Assembly: GCA_031423495.1 (NCBI GenBank)
Contig: JANPFP010000219.1
Span: 68,995 to 132,994 of the forward strand
Length of the DNA stretch: 64,000 nucleotides
Source: JACPYM01 sp031423495
Lineage (GTDB): Bacteria; Acidobacteriota; Blastocatellia; RBC074
Direction of reading: 5' to 3'
This document shows positions 1 to 10,900 of the stretch, in pieces; the first letter of the stretch is position 1, and each line of letters starts with the position of its first letter. The position numbers and the translations under genes were made by a program. Under the pieces are notes generated by a model. That model had not been told where the DNA came from, did not search any database, and was given only the letters and a program-made list of their open reading frames with translations.

Positions 1-1
1 T

Positions 2-2719
2 TTCCTGCTCGACGGCGTAGACAACATCTCTTACTCCAATTCGTTTCGCGGTGAGAATGCGCAACTCGTCCAGCCTTCTATCGAAGCCTTGCAGGAGTTC
101 AAGATTCAGACCAACGCTTATTCCGCCGAATATGGACGCAGCAGCGGCGCGGTTATCAATGCGACGATCAAATCGGGTACGAACGCGATTCGCGGCAGCG
201 TCTATGAATTTCTGCGCAACGAGAAACTGGATGCCAACAACTTTTTCTCGAATGCACTCGGCCAACCGAAACCGATTCGCAAACGTAATCAGTTCGGCGC
301 GGCGGTCGGCGGCCCGCTGGTCAAAAACAGAACGTTCTGGTTCGGCGATTACGAAGGCTTGCGCGAACGCGAAGGCGTGCCACGCACGCGCCTCGTGCCG
401 ACCGTCAATGAAAAAGCCGGACTGTTCAGTTCCGTGGTGGTTGATCCTTTCGCCGCCGGGCGTTCGGCCTTCAGTCAAAACGCCGCTGGGCAATGGGTGA
501 TTCCGCAAAACCGCTGGGACCCAGTGGCAGCCAAGATCGTGGCGTTGATTCCGAACCCGACGAATATCGTCAACGGCGTGCCGGTTTACGCTTCGACGCC
601 GATCACGCGCACGCGGCAAGATCAATTCGATGTGCGCATAGATCATCAGTTCGCCAGCAACCTGACGTTGTTTGGGCGTTACAGTTTTGTTGACAGCAAC
701 ACCTTCCGCCCCGCGCCCTTGCCTGGTTTGGGCGAAGGCTCGTTCAACGATGCGTTTGGCTCGAACTTGAATCGTTCGCAAGGGCTGGCGCTGGGCTTGA
801 CGTGGACGGTGACGAACGCGCTGGTCGGTGACATTCGTTTCGGCTGGGCGCGCGGCAATTACTTCACGAATCCGCCCAACGTCGGCGTAGACGGGCCGGG
901 GCAGATCGGACTGAAAAACGTGCCGAACGATCCCTCCATCGTGGGCGGCATTCCGAAAATCAACATTCAAGGCTTTGACGCCGTAGGCCGTCACACCTCG
1001 ACGCCGCAGTTTCAAACGCCGCGTTCGTGGAATCCGCGCGCGTCGTTTAGCTGGAATCGCGGCGCGCACTTTTTCAAATTCGGCGGCGAATACCTCAACG
1101 TCCAAACCAAGATCAACGATTTGAACGCAACGATTGGGCGCCTGAATTTTGAAAACCGCTTTACCAATCGCGCCGTTGGCGATTTGTTGCTGGGCTTGCC
1201 TTCGCAATTGGCGCTCACGAGTTTCACGGTGATGGATCAAGGCCAGCGGATGCAGTTTTATTTCTTTCAAGACGATTACAAGCTGACTTCTAAACTCACG
1301 TTGAATGTCGGCTTGCGGTATGAATACGCCACGCCGCCGGTCGAAAAAGAGAACCGCTTTGCCAGCTTCGATCCCGTTGCGGGCAAAGACATATTTGCCA
1401 AAGACGGCAGCCTGTTTGAGCGCGCGCTCATTCATCCTGATCGCAACAATGTCGCGCCGCGTTTCGGCTTTGCTTATTCAGCCACTTCACGGATGGTCGT
1501 GCGGGGCGCTTACGGCGTTTTTTATAACCACACCGTCAGACAAGGCCGCGAAGGCTTGCTCGGATTCAATCCGCCGTTTCTGGTGGACAACCTGTTGCAA
1601 ACCAATGTGACCGGCGCTGCGGCGATTGCCTCAGCCGCGCCCTTTCAATTGGTGAATGGCTATCCGACGGGCTTGCTCAATCCCGCTTCACTCGCGCCCA
1701 CCATCGGACGCCGCGCGCAAGACGCTCATCAACGCACGGCTTACATTCAGCAATATAACTTCGGCATGCAGTACGAGTTGATGAAAGACTTGCTGTTCGA
1801 TGTGGCTTACGTCGGCAACAAGGGGACGAAGCTGAACGGCTTTCGCAACCTCAATCAACGCGCCGTCATCACGAACGCGAACGGCACGCAAGCGGCGGGC
1901 GCTCGGCCTTACGCCGCGTTCGGCGACATTCAATGGATGGAAAGCCGCGTCGGAGCCAGTTACAACTCATTGCAAGCGCGGCTCGAAAAACGTTTCTCGA
2001 ATGGCGTGACAGCTTTGGTGAGTTACACCTGGGGCAAGGCGTTGACGGGTTCGCCCGATCACATCTCGACCAGCGGCGGCGGTGCGGGTTTTGACACTGG
2101 CACGTTCCGCGAACCGCAGGACGGCAATAATACGCGCGCTGATCGCGGTCTGGCTGAGTTCGATGTGAAGCAACGTTTCGTCGCAAGTTATGTGTGGGAA
2201 CTGCCCTTCGGCAAAGGCCGCAAGTTCGGCAATGACTGGAACAAGGCGGCTGATTTTGTTTTAGGCGGCTGGCAAGTCACGGGCATTCACGCGCTGCAAG
2301 GCGGACTGGGCTTAACGGCTACGCTGGGCGGCGGCAGCGTACTCAACATCGGCGGCGAACGACGCGCGCGGCCTAATCTGATTGGCAATCCCGAACTGTC
2401 CGAATCGCAACGCACGGTCAATCGTTGGTTCAACACAGATGCGTTTCAAGCCGCGTTCACGCCTTCGCCGCAAGCCTTTGGCACTGCGGGTGTAGGCATT
2501 ATGCGCGGGCCGGGCCTGGTGAATTTCGATTACACACTGGCGAAAGACTTTCAGGTCACTGAAGGCAAACGCTTCCAATTCCGCACCGAATTTTTCAATG
2601 CGTTCAATCACGCCAATTTCGGTCCGCCGAATATCGCCCGCGACAGTAGCGGATTCGGCCAGATTTTGTCGGCGTCGAATGCGCGCATTATTCAGTTCGC
2701 GCTGAAGTTCTATTTCTAA
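2..2719 (+). CDS. TonB-dependent receptor, Oar-like (5' end outside window)
   Basis: This is the C-terminal part of an outer-membrane TonB-dependent transporter of the Oar/carboxypeptidase-regulatory-like type that is abundant in Acidobacteriota. The reading frame is open from base 2, so the signal peptide, N-terminal Ig-like domain and start of the plug lie upstream. The first visible residues (FLLDGVDN, then QEFKIQTNAYSAEYGRSSG) are the end of the plug domain, which is characteristic of this family. The rest is a long beta-barrel with alternating aromatic strands, and it ends in FALKFYF, a terminal aromatic outer-membrane sorting signal. The substrate cannot be read from the sequence; relatives are thought to import large ligands such as oligosaccharides. 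It is followed by secreted-protein genes on the same strand, but after a 145-base gap, so a shared operon is uncertain. Confidence 0.93.
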   Translation, partial: FLLDGVDNISYSNSFRGENAQLVQPSIEALQEFKIQTNAYSAEYGRSSGAVINATIKSGTNAIRGSVYEFLRNEKLDANNFFSNALGQPKPIRKRNQFGAAVGGPLVKNRTFWFGDYEGLREREGVPRTRLVPTVNEKAGLFSSVVVDPFAAGRSAFSQNAAGQWVIPQNRWDPVAAKIVALIPNPTNIVNGVPVYASTPITRTRQDQFDVRIDHQFASNLTLFGRYSFVDSNTFRPAPLPGLGEGSFNDAFGSNLNRSQGLALGLTWTVTNALVGDIRFGWARGNYFTNPPNVGVDGPGQIGLKNVPNDPSIVGGIPKINIQGFDAVGRHTSTPQFQTPRSWNPRASFSWNRGAHFFKFGGEYLNVQTKINDLNATIGRLNFENRFTNRAVGDLLLGLPSQLALTSFTVMDQGQRMQFYFFQDDYKLTSKLTLNVGLRYEYATPPVEKENRFASFDPVAGKDIFAKDGSLFERALIHPDRNNVAPRFGFAYSATSRMVVRGAYGVFYNHTVRQGREGLLGFNPPFLVDNLLQTNVTGAAAIASAAPFQLVNGYPTGLLNPASLAPTIGRRAQDAHQRTAYIQQYNFGMQYELMKDLLFDVAYVGNKGTKLNGFRNLNQRAVITNANGTQAAGARPYAAFGDIQWMESRVGASYNSLQARLEKRFSNGVTALVSYTWGKALTGSPDHISTSGGGAGFDTGTFREPQDGNNTRADRGLAEFDVKQRFVASYVWELPFGKGRKFGNDWNKAADFVLGGWQVTGIHALQGGLGLTATLGGGSVLNIGGERRARPNLIGNPELSESQRTVNRWFNTDAFQAAFTPSPQAFGTAGVGIMRGPGLVNFDYTLAKDFQVTEGKRFQFRTEFFNAFNHANFGPPNIARDSSGFGQILSASNARIIQFALKFYF

Positions 2720-2864
2720 GGAACTGATCAAAGGTATTTGCCAGGCTGGCAGGTGCTTTAACGGCAGCGCGTAACGCCATCCGCGTTACATCCAATAAAA
2801 CTCGAATTTAACCGCTTATTCTTGGCGGGCAGCTTATTACTCGCTCGCTCGCCGGAGGTGTCCC

Positions 2865-5756
2865 ATGAATCCGCTTATCAACCAAATTTACACACTCATT
2901 CGCTTGTCGTTGTTGTTAGCTTGCCTTGCTGTTGCTGCCGCCGCGCAAACCATTCCGCTCGGCAGTTACACCGCCGTCATTGCGCAAGACATACGTCTGG
3001 GCAACCTGAACGTTTTGAGTGGCGAATATCAACTCACGCTGGTGGCAGGTGGCAGGTATCAACTAGGTCGCAACAATTTCATTACGCTGTCGGGCACATA
3101 CACCGTCAGTGGCAACCTCGTGAAATTCGCCAGCCCCGCCACGATGGACAATTGCAGCGGTGAGGGCATGTATCAATTCGCCGTCGCGGGCAACCGCCTC
3201 ACGCTGACCGCCGCTAACGCCCGCGTAGACAGTTGCGCCGAGCGCCTGATAGCCCTGACCGGCGCGGCGTTTTTCAAAAACGATCCGGTCAGCAATGCCT
3301 GGAAAAACCTCGGCCCGTTCGGCGGACAGTTCAACGCCGTCATCATCCCCGATGGGCATGACGGCAAGATTTATGCGGGTGGCGGTGGTAGCAACAGCTT
3401 TGTTGGCTCTTCGGGTGGCGGCGTATTCATCTCAGCCGACAACGGACAAACCTGGCGTTCGACACGCGGCATTCGCGCCGACACGGTCTTTGATCTGGTG
3501 GGATTCAACAATGTGCTTTATGCCGGAGGCAGCGGCGGAGCTTTGTATTTTTCGACCGATGGCGGCGAGAACTGGGAACGTCCGCTGCTCGGCATCGCGG
3601 CCAACGCGATCGTGCATGATTTTTATGAATACAACGGCAAGCTCTATGTCGCGACGGTCGGCGACGGCGTGTGGCGGCTAGGCGATAGCCCTTACAAGTG
3701 GGAAAAGCTCGGCACGGCGGGCATGACCAATCAATCCATCTGGGCGCTCGCGGGCAGCGGCAATAACTTTTATGCGGCGGGCAATGGCGGCGTCTATCTC
3801 TCGACCGATGGCGGCGCGACGTGGACGGCGCGCAACACGGGAATGACATATTCGGTCATTCAGGCGCTCATCATTGACGGCGGGAAAATGTATGCGGGTA
3901 CACAACAAGGCTCCGCCGCGCTGAACGAAGTTTGGGTGTCGGAAGACAATGCGCTGAACTGGAAAAAACTGGGCAACGGCATCGCAGCGGATTTCCCGAC
4001 GGGCTTTACCAACCGCACTTTTGAAATGGCGGTCGTGGGCGGGAAGGTATTCGCCGCCAGCACGACCGGCGTGATTGTGTTTGACGGCGCGAAATGGAGC
4101 ACGGCTTTTCAAGGTCCCAACATCACCAGCTTCTTTTCGCTCGCCGCCAGCGGCAATACGCTCTTTGCGGGTTCGTGGTATCACGGCATTGCGCGTTCGA
4201 CGGATGGCGGCGCGACGTGGGCTTTCGCCAACAACGGTTTGAACAGCCGTCAGGTCGGCGGAATTTACCGAGCCAACGGCGTCATTTATGCGGGCACGAC
4301 ACGCGGCGTGATGATCTCGCGCGACGAAGGGCAAACCTGGACGCAAACCAATGCGCCGCTCGCTGAATGTTTTACGATCCTTCCCTTTGACGGAAAGATT
4401 TTTGCAGGTGCTGCGGGCGGCGTCGCTGTCACCAACGATCAGGGCCAGACGTGGTCACCGATTCCCGCGAGCAGCGGCATCGGTACCGGAAATGTCTTTC
4501 GCCTGCTGACGGTTGGCAACGCACTGTATGCGGGCATCGCCAACGCTACGACGGGCGGCGTTTTTCGTTCGACTGACGGCGGACAAACCTGGACGGCGCT
4601 CAATAACGGCTTAACCAGCCGCATTGTCTTCGATCTGGCGGCGACGAGCACGGCGCTTTTTGCCTCGACAACGAACGCAGGCGTCTTCCGTTCCACCGAC
4701 GGCGGGCAAAACTGGACTGCCGTCAACAATGGCTTGCCGAGCCTCACGGTTGTCGGCTTGGCTGCCGTCAAAGATACGGTGGTTGCCGCTGTCATCGGCA
4801 ATACGCTTTATCGCACGACCGACAACGGCCAAACGTGGACGCGACCCGAAGGCGGCGCTATCCCGACAGGTAACGGCTGGTTGGTAGATTCGGCGGGCGG
4901 TCATCTTTACGCCTCGAACTTTCAGGGTTCCGGCACGTTGCGTTCAACTGATGAAGGCCGCACTTGGCAATACGTCAACGCAGGCTTTGACGCGCGCTGG
5001 GGCGTTCGCTGGTTTGCCGACGGCAGTACGCTTTATGCCGGCACGCCCAACGGTGTTTACGTCAGCAAATCCTTAGTCAATCGCGCCGCGACCGTTTCTG
5101 CTGCCAGCTTCGCGCCGCGCATCGCCGACAAGTCCATCGTCGCGGCTTTCGGTAAAGAGTTTGCTACGCGCGCCATTGCCGCTGCGGGCTTGCCGCTGCC
5201 CACCGAACTCGCAGGCACGACGGTCAAGGTACGCGATGCGCTTGGCGTCGAACGACTCGCGCCGCTGTTTTATGTTTCGGATGCACAAGTGAACTACCAG
5301 ATTCCCGCTGGTACGGCCGCCGGACTCGCCAGCATCACCATCACCAACGCCGACGGCATCGGCGCGACGGGCGAATTCAACGTCACAGCCACCGCGCCTG
5401 CAATTTTCACGCTCACAGCCAACGGCACGGGCGCGGCTGCTGCGCTCGACGCGCTGACCGGTGCGGCAGGCCCCTTCAATGCCACGCAAGCCAACGGACA
5501 ACCCAACATCCTCGCGGTCTTCGGCACCGGCCTCGGCGCAGATGCGACCGATCTCGACGCCAACGTCAACGCCAGTGTGACGGCGACGATTGGCGGCAGA
5601 GCGGCGACGGTGCTTTACGCCGGACGCGCGCCGGGTTTTGTCGGACTCAATCAACTCAATCTCACGCTGCCCGCTGGCCTTGCCACCGGCACACATACGC
5701 TGGTCGTCACACGCGGAGGCGTGGCGAGCAACAGCGTCACCATTGCGATTAAGTAA
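2865..5756 (+). CDS. secreted beta-propeller protein with TIGR03437 C-terminal domain
   Basis: 963 residues with a GGAGGT ribosome-binding site just upstream. An N-terminal Sec signal peptide (LIRLSLLLACLAVAAAAQ) predicts export. Residues about 130-740 hold many repeats of the type STDGGxTW with intervening LYAGT strands, the Asp-box/BNR pattern of sialidase-like and VPS10-like propellers. The last roughly 230 residues (from about AASFAPRIADKSIVAAFG) match the C-terminal domain named from Solibacter (TIGR03437), recognisable by the YQIPAGTAAG and GLNQLNLTLPAG segments. No catalytic residues for a sialidase are evident; a binding or surface role is more likely. A paralogue with the same architecture lies at 46900-50154 on the other strand. 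Confidence 0.85.
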   Translation: MNPLINQIYTLIRLSLLLACLAVAAAAQTIPLGSYTAVIAQDIRLGNLNVLSGEYQLTLVAGGRYQLGRNNFITLSGTYTVSGNLVKFASPATMDNCSGEGMYQFAVAGNRLTLTAANARVDSCAERLIALTGAAFFKNDPVSNAWKNLGPFGGQFNAVIIPDGHDGKIYAGGGGSNSFVGSSGGGVFISADNGQTWRSTRGIRADTVFDLVGFNNVLYAGGSGGALYFSTDGGENWERPLLGIAANAIVHDFYEYNGKLYVATVGDGVWRLGDSPYKWEKLGTAGMTNQSIWALAGSGNNFYAAGNGGVYLSTDGGATWTARNTGMTYSVIQALIIDGGKMYAGTQQGSAALNEVWVSEDNALNWKKLGNGIAADFPTGFTNRTFEMAVVGGKVFAASTTGVIVFDGAKWSTAFQGPNITSFFSLAASGNTLFAGSWYHGIARSTDGGATWAFANNGLNSRQVGGIYRANGVIYAGTTRGVMISRDEGQTWTQTNAPLAECFTILPFDGKIFAGAAGGVAVTNDQGQTWSPIPASSGIGTGNVFRLLTVGNALYAGIANATTGGVFRSTDGGQTWTALNNGLTSRIVFDLAATSTALFASTTNAGVFRSTDGGQNWTAVNNGLPSLTVVGLAAVKDTVVAAVIGNTLYRTTDNGQTWTRPEGGAIPTGNGWLVDSAGGHLYASNFQGSGTLRSTDEGRTWQYVNAGFDARWGVRWFADGSTLYAGTPNGVYVSKSLVNRAATVSAASFAPRIADKSIVAAFGKEFATRAIAAAGLPLPTELAGTTVKVRDALGVERLAPLFYVSDAQVNYQIPAGTAAGLASITITNADGIGATGEFNVTATAPAIFTLTANGTGAAAALDALTGAAGPFNATQANGQPNILAVFGTGLGADATDLDANVNASVTATIGGRAATVLYAGRAPGFVGLNQLNLTLPAGLATGTHTLVVTRGGVASNSVTIAIK

Positions 5757-5798
5757 ATCGCTTTCTCTATTCATTCAGTTCAAACAAGGAGATTTTCT

Positions 5799-6284
5799 AT
5801 GAACACCTCTCGAATCGTTTTACTTGGCACGCTGTTGTTTCTGTTTTCTGTGACGGCTTGGGCACAAGGCAATAGCCACGGTTATTTGCTCGCAGGCCCC
5901 GGTGGTACGTCTCCCCATGGCGGCGGCACGCTGCAAATCGTGGGTGGCGGCGATAGCGTTTTTTCCAACGGAGCCAGCGTCGGAGCCGAACTCGGCTATT
6001 TACTTCCTTTCGGCGACGCCGGCAGCGGGCTTGGCCTTTTTTCCGTCAACGGCGGTTATCACTTCGTGAAATCCAAAAGCAAAACTACGCCGTTCATTAC
6101 GGGTGGTTACACGGGCTTTTTCCGTGGCGGCTATGTCAACGGCGTCAACTTCGGCGGCGGCGTCAATTACTGGTTCAAAGAACGCATGGGCTTGCGCGTC
6201 GAATTCCGCGACAACGTAGCGCTATTTGATAGCAGCCACAGCGACCACTTTTTGAATGTACGTATTGGCTTGGCTTTTCGCTAA
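5799..6284 (+). CDS. small outer-membrane beta-barrel protein
   Basis: 161 residues, 42 bases after the propeller gene, with AAGGAG upstream. A clear signal peptide ends around AWAQG. The mature part is rich in Gly and alternating hydrophobic/aromatic strands (GLGLFSVNGGYHFV, FRGGYVNGVNFGGGVNYWF) and ends LNVRIGLAFR with a C-terminal aromatic, as in 8-stranded opacity/OmpA-like barrels. Specific function is unknown. It could be co-transcribed with the upstream propeller protein. Confidence 0.7.
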   Translation: MNTSRIVLLGTLLFLFSVTAWAQGNSHGYLLAGPGGTSPHGGGTLQIVGGGDSVFSNGASVGAELGYLLPFGDAGSGLGLFSVNGGYHFVKSKSKTTPFITGGYTGFFRGGYVNGVNFGGGVNYWFKERMGLRVEFRDNVALFDSSHSDHFLNVRIGLAFR

Positions 6285-6323
6285 ACCGATCAAGTGCCTG
6301 TTTGCCAATTTGTAGGAGGAATT

Positions 6324-6746
6324 ATGACAAAGACCCAAAACGAGGCGCTTGCGCGCCGCTACCGTGCGGAACTCTGGCACGACAAGCTGGAAGTCGCCGA
6401 CGAAATTTTCACCCCCGATGTGCGCGCGCATGTCAGCGATTCGCTCACGCCCGAGATTGCGCCTGGCCTGGCGGCTTTCAAGCAACTGGTGACAATGTAT
6501 AACGTCGCCTTTCCCGACACGCGCTACGAAATCGAAGACCTCGTGGTTGACGAAACCAAAGCCGCCGTGCGCTGGACGGCGCGCGGCACGCATCAAGGCG
6601 CGTTGGGCGAACTCGCGCCGACGGGCAAACAGGTGAACGTGACAGGCATGGATGTTTATCACTTCCGCGATGGCAAGATCGTCGAAGTGTGGACGAATTG
6701 GGATGCGCTGGGCTTCCTGAAACAACTCGGCTTACTCCCCCTATAA
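6324..6746 (+). CDS. SnoaL-like polyketide cyclase/ester cyclase family protein
   Basis: 140 residues from the ATG at 6324, which has a perfect AGGAGGA site 4 bases upstream; a 10-residue longer frame starts at a weaker codon. The protein is a single SnoaL-like (NTF2-fold) domain: it begins with a helix containing ARRYRAELWHDK, has the GTHQGALGELAPTGKQV segment and ends with the VYHFRDGKIVEVWTNWD motif typical of the family. Members are cytosolic and small; some cyclise polyketide esters, but most bacterial copies have no known substrate. No signal peptide is present, unlike its neighbours. Confidence 0.8.
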   Translation: MTKTQNEALARRYRAELWHDKLEVADEIFTPDVRAHVSDSLTPEIAPGLAAFKQLVTMYNVAFPDTRYEIEDLVVDETKAAVRWTARGTHQGALGELAPTGKQVNVTGMDVYHFRDGKIVEVWTNWDALGFLKQLGLLPL

Positions 6747-6780
6747 CTCAAACTTTCAACCCCTAAAAAAAGGAGACACG

Positions 6781-7614
6781 ATGAAACGCACAATGAATTG
6801 GTTCTCAACTACGCTTTCCGCGCTGGCCTTGTGTGCAGCGTGGACAGGCTCAACGGCGGTTTTCGCACAAGATGGTGATACACCGTTCGGACGCCGTGCG
6901 CCCAATTGCTCTGCCGGTACGGCGAGCGGTACGTATGGCTATCGCATGGCCGGGCAAATCGTCGGCGTCGGGCCGTTTTTGGTGAACGGCATTTTCACGC
7001 ATTACCCGGACGGCGCGATGGATGCCGAAGTGCAACTCGTCGTCGGCAATCAGAGCTTTCCCGCGCCGGGCACAGGCGGTACGTGGACGATCAACAGTGA
7101 TTGCACAGGCACGGGCAAGTTCAAGGTTGCCGCGTTGAATCTGGACGTGACCTATAACTTCATCGCCACGGACGGCGGCGATCAGATTGATTTGCTCAAT
7201 ACGAATCCGGGCGTGGTCTTGCATGGTTACGGTCGCCGCATCAGCAAGGCAGGCAAGGCTCCGAGTTGTAACAACGGCACGATCATCGGCACGTATGGCT
7301 ATCGGTTGGATGGCAGCTTGCCGAATGTCCCGCTCGTGATTGTGGCAGGTACGCTCACTCATTCCGTAGACGACAATTACAACGGCCTCTCAAGCGGCAC
7401 CGATACGTTCAACGCGATGGGGCAATATCTTCCGCGCGTGAATAAGGGCACTTACAAAATCCTCAGCAATTGCCGAGGCGCGGGTTTTTATGACGACTCG
7501 CTCGGCAATCACGTCAATTACGTGTTCACTGTGGTAGACAAAGGCGACACGATTTTCTTTATGGGAATGGATCCCGGCACTGCGGTTTCAGGCGTCGGGC
7601 AGCGCATTAAGTAG
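6781..7614 (+). CDS. secreted protein with two internal repeats, unknown function
   Basis: 277 residues with AGGAGAC 5 bases before the ATG. The signal peptide ends near AVFAQDG. The mature protein consists of two homologous halves: each opens with NCSAGTASGTYGYRMAGQ or NNGTIIGTYGYRLDGSL, contains a Cys-containing TWTINSDCTGTG/TYKILSNCRGAG segment and closes with G-GRRI or GVGQRIK. The Cys pairs suggest disulfides in the periplasm or outside the cell. I do not recognise a named family. Confidence 0.7.
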   Translation: MKRTMNWFSTTLSALALCAAWTGSTAVFAQDGDTPFGRRAPNCSAGTASGTYGYRMAGQIVGVGPFLVNGIFTHYPDGAMDAEVQLVVGNQSFPAPGTGGTWTINSDCTGTGKFKVAALNLDVTYNFIATDGGDQIDLLNTNPGVVLHGYGRRISKAGKAPSCNNGTIIGTYGYRLDGSLPNVPLVIVAGTLTHSVDDNYNGLSSGTDTFNAMGQYLPRVNKGTYKILSNCRGAGFYDDSLGNHVNYVFTVVDKGDTIFFMGMDPGTAVSGVGQRIK

Positions 7615-7627
7615 TGGTTTTAAGGTG

Positions 7628-7901
7628 TGTTAGTAACCCGCGCGTCAGCAAAGGCTACCTCGATAGCGCGTTCGTTGAGGCCGGTGGGCGCGTTGCCGAG
7701 TACGCGCGGGCTACTGACACGAACGGCCTTCCCGTAAATCCAGCGGCAAACCGATTTAGATCGGATTGCAATTGCGTTTACGGGTGTAGGGTAGGTTCTT
7801 AACCTGCCCTACAAGTTCAGAAGATCAAAGGCGTAGGGCAGGTTAAGAACCTACCCTACACCGCGCTTAAGGTTTTCCCGTAAACCCAACTGAAAACTAA
7901 T
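7628..7901. repeat. gene-free stretch with two inverted repeats
   Basis: The gap between the secreted protein and the methyltransferase contains no convincing gene. An imperfect 18-bp inverted repeat lies at 7628-7645/7702-7719 (two mismatches; core TAACCCGCGCGT). A perfect 30-bp inverted repeat lies at 7783-7812/7833-7862 with a 20-base loop (core GTAGGGTAGGTTCTTAACC). The second is bracketed by a 10-bp direct repeat TTCCCGTAAA (7729-7738 and 7875-7884). It sits between convergent genes and might also act as a terminator, but no T-tract follows the stem. Confidence 0.75.
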
Positions 7902-10900
7902 TTAATTTTCCAGGTCGTGTGAATTCGTATCGGGCAGCACAGCCGTTGAATGATTGGTGGATGCGTTGCCGCCTTCGACTAGCGCAATCTCTGCCGCCGT
8001 CAAGCCGTAAAGCTGATAAACCAGCGCGTCAGTTTCAGCTTCCCACGCTTGCGTGTCGGCGTGCGCGTCGGCTTTTTTGGCAGCGAGGATTTTTTCTACG
8101 ATGGTGGCGATGGTTGCTTGTTGTATCGCGGTAGCTTGTGCAACTGGAATTTGCGAGACATAGATTGATTTAAACCGATAAAAATCTCCTCGAACTGAAG
8201 GGCATATTTGCGAGATAAAAAATTGAACAGTCGAAGAGTTTAGTAATCCAAGCTGGTAGTTCGAGTACGCGGGGATCAAGAAAAGTGTACAGTCTGGATA
8301 GAGATTGTGTTTGTCGGCGGCAAACTCACACCGTCGTGCAATATCAGGGTAAATTATTTTGGGCTGCGCAAACTCCTGCCAATAAGCAATATTGTCCTGA
8401 ATCTCATACCACTTATAACTTCCAGATTTTCTTCCGCCCGAAACTCCTGGCGTCAACCTATCTTTGAAACGCAGCAAATGCCTATGAATAGCAGGATAAT
8501 TATTTATATTGATACCGCGCCGCGTGAAAATAATCCAAATATCTTTTGACTCAACTTGCCATCGCTTCACATCACGCCCGCGCAAAAAAGGTTTGAGTAC
8601 TTCAGCCGAAGATTCATCTTCGGCAATCAAACGATCACGGGTGGCACGGTCAATTACAAAGGCTTCGTTCAATCCAGTCAAAATTCCCCGATAAAATCTG
8701 CCGTTGACGTATTCGCCCAGCGGTTTGCCACGGCTGCGCAACTTTTCCAACAGGCGTAAGGTAGCGCCTGATTCCAAACGCCACGCTTCGCCAGTTAATT
8801 CTTTTTGCGACATCAGAAAGCTCTGCGCCTGAAACGTAGCTGAAAAATCATCGGTGGGCGCTTCGGGCGATTGCCACGTCAACACGCGGGCTTGGTTCGC
8901 CGCAGGCTTTTGTCGCGTTGCCAAGAAAATGCTCGGATAGGCAATCGCCGTAAAAATCGGTGCGTCGCCAAAATCAATCAAATGCTTGATCGTGGCTTTC
9001 TCGCTTAAAAACTTGCGGAGCTTTGCGCCATACCCTGAACGAAAGTATTTGTTGGAAGTGATGAAAGTGAATACGCCCTGCTCGCGCAAACTGCGCCAGG
9101 CGCGCTCATAAAAGTAAACGAATAAATCCGCCGTGCCGGTGTAACACTCATATTGCTTGCTAAACAGCGGCTTGAATTCTTTGATTTCTTCTTGCCGCAC
9201 ATACGGCGGATTGCCGATAACAATGTCGAAGCCATCCTCAATTCCGAACATCCATTCCGCATCGAACCAATCAGCTTTGGTATTTTGGGCATAAGGGTTC
9301 CAGCCCGAGATTTGATTGGCGCTGGTTTCGGGGAAGCCCGCCTGTTTCAAGAGCGCCGCGATTTCGCTGCGCAGTCGTTTATCTTCGTCGCGGTATTTTT
9401 CTTTGGTCTTGCGGGTGCGTGCGCCGAAATGTTTGGCGCGAATTTCTTTGAGTTGCTGTTCCAGTTCGTTGATGCCGTCGGGTTTCAGGCCCGTCATTTC
9501 CAATCCGATTAATGTATTGGCCGCGACAAACTTGGTTTCGAGATTGGGCAGCGGACGAATGCCGCGATTGTGGGCCGGGTCGTCGTTGAAATCCTGATCA
9601 ACAATCAGCGAAATAAAAAACCTGAGCTTGGCGATTTGAATGGCGATGGGCTGAATGTCTACGCCGTAAATGCAATTTTCGATGAGAAAGAGTTTGCGTC
9701 CGTAATCGCTGGAATTATCTTCAAAAATCTCGCTGATTTCTTTGAGGCGATGGTCGCGTTCGCCTTGATTGCCGATGTCATAGGCGGCTTTGGTTTCGGC
9801 GATGGCCTTGAGCTTTTGCCATTCGCGCCACTTGGCATTGTCGGGGTCGAGCTTTTCTAGCAGGTGTACGAGCTTGAGCAAGATACCCATCGGGAAAGCG
9901 CCCGAACCGCAAGCCGGATCAAGAATCTTACAGTTATCAATGGCCTTGATGAGGATTTCGGTTTCGTTGGCGGTGAACGGATGCGGCGCGTTTTGGTAAG
10001 AGAGCAACGCGCGCAAAGCCGTTTCTAAGGCTTCGTCTTGCCCGTGCCAGCGATTGCCGCTCAACTGAATCTCAAAGGCCTGTTGGCGACGCATTTCATT
10101 GCCGAAAAAATTAGGCTGGGTTTCATTAAAAGCCTGAAAGCCGCCCGACCAGCCTTCGGTTTCGGTTTGCAATTTGGTCTTGAGATAAGCGATCAGCGAT
10201 TCATCAACCATGTAATTGACGATTTCGCGTGGCGTATAAAAGCTGCCCGTTTGTTTGCGCGCCGTCGTGCGTGTTTCGGGGTTGTAATTCGCCAACAGGT
10301 TTTCAAACACCTTGCCCAGCAATTCAGGGTCGAGCGCAATTTCTTCTTCAATCGGAGTGTTTTCAGCAATCGTGAATTTGTAGCTGTTCAGGATGTTGAG
10401 CAGTCCGCGCACTTTGTATTTTTTGTTCTTCGTGCCGTAAACCTCGTTTAACTCAATGTTGCGTTCCGCGCCGAAAAATAACTCATCGGGTACGCGCAAG
10501 ACGTTTTTCGCGTGGTCAGAAAAACCGTCTACGCGAGTGCGCCCCGCGTCGGTTTCTTTGTCGAGGCATTCAAACAATCCGCCGTTCAAAAACGGAATCG
10601 GTTCAAACAATTCGGTCAGCGTCGCTTCCGGTTTTTTGAAGGCTTGCCGATAACGAAATACGTTGTGAACGAAATGCTGGCTGTTTCTGCCGCTGGCGCT
10701 CGCGGCAATAAACTTGCGTTCGCCCATTGCTGAATTGAGCGTAGCGAAAAAAAGATTCTGCAAAATGGCTTGATAATAAGTGCTTTCGCCTTTGAAATGC
10801 AGCAAGGTTTTGAGTTGTTGCTGGTCAAACAACTTGTCAGACACCAAACCTTTTTCCTTCAAAAACCAGACGAACATCAACCGCGTAATCAGCCGAATCA

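Noticed and set aside
3678..4346. 222-codon frame opposite the first propeller gene
   Set aside because: A shadow frame of GC-rich repeat coding sequence, Arg/Ala-rich and without a family pattern; the same applies to 5073-5774.
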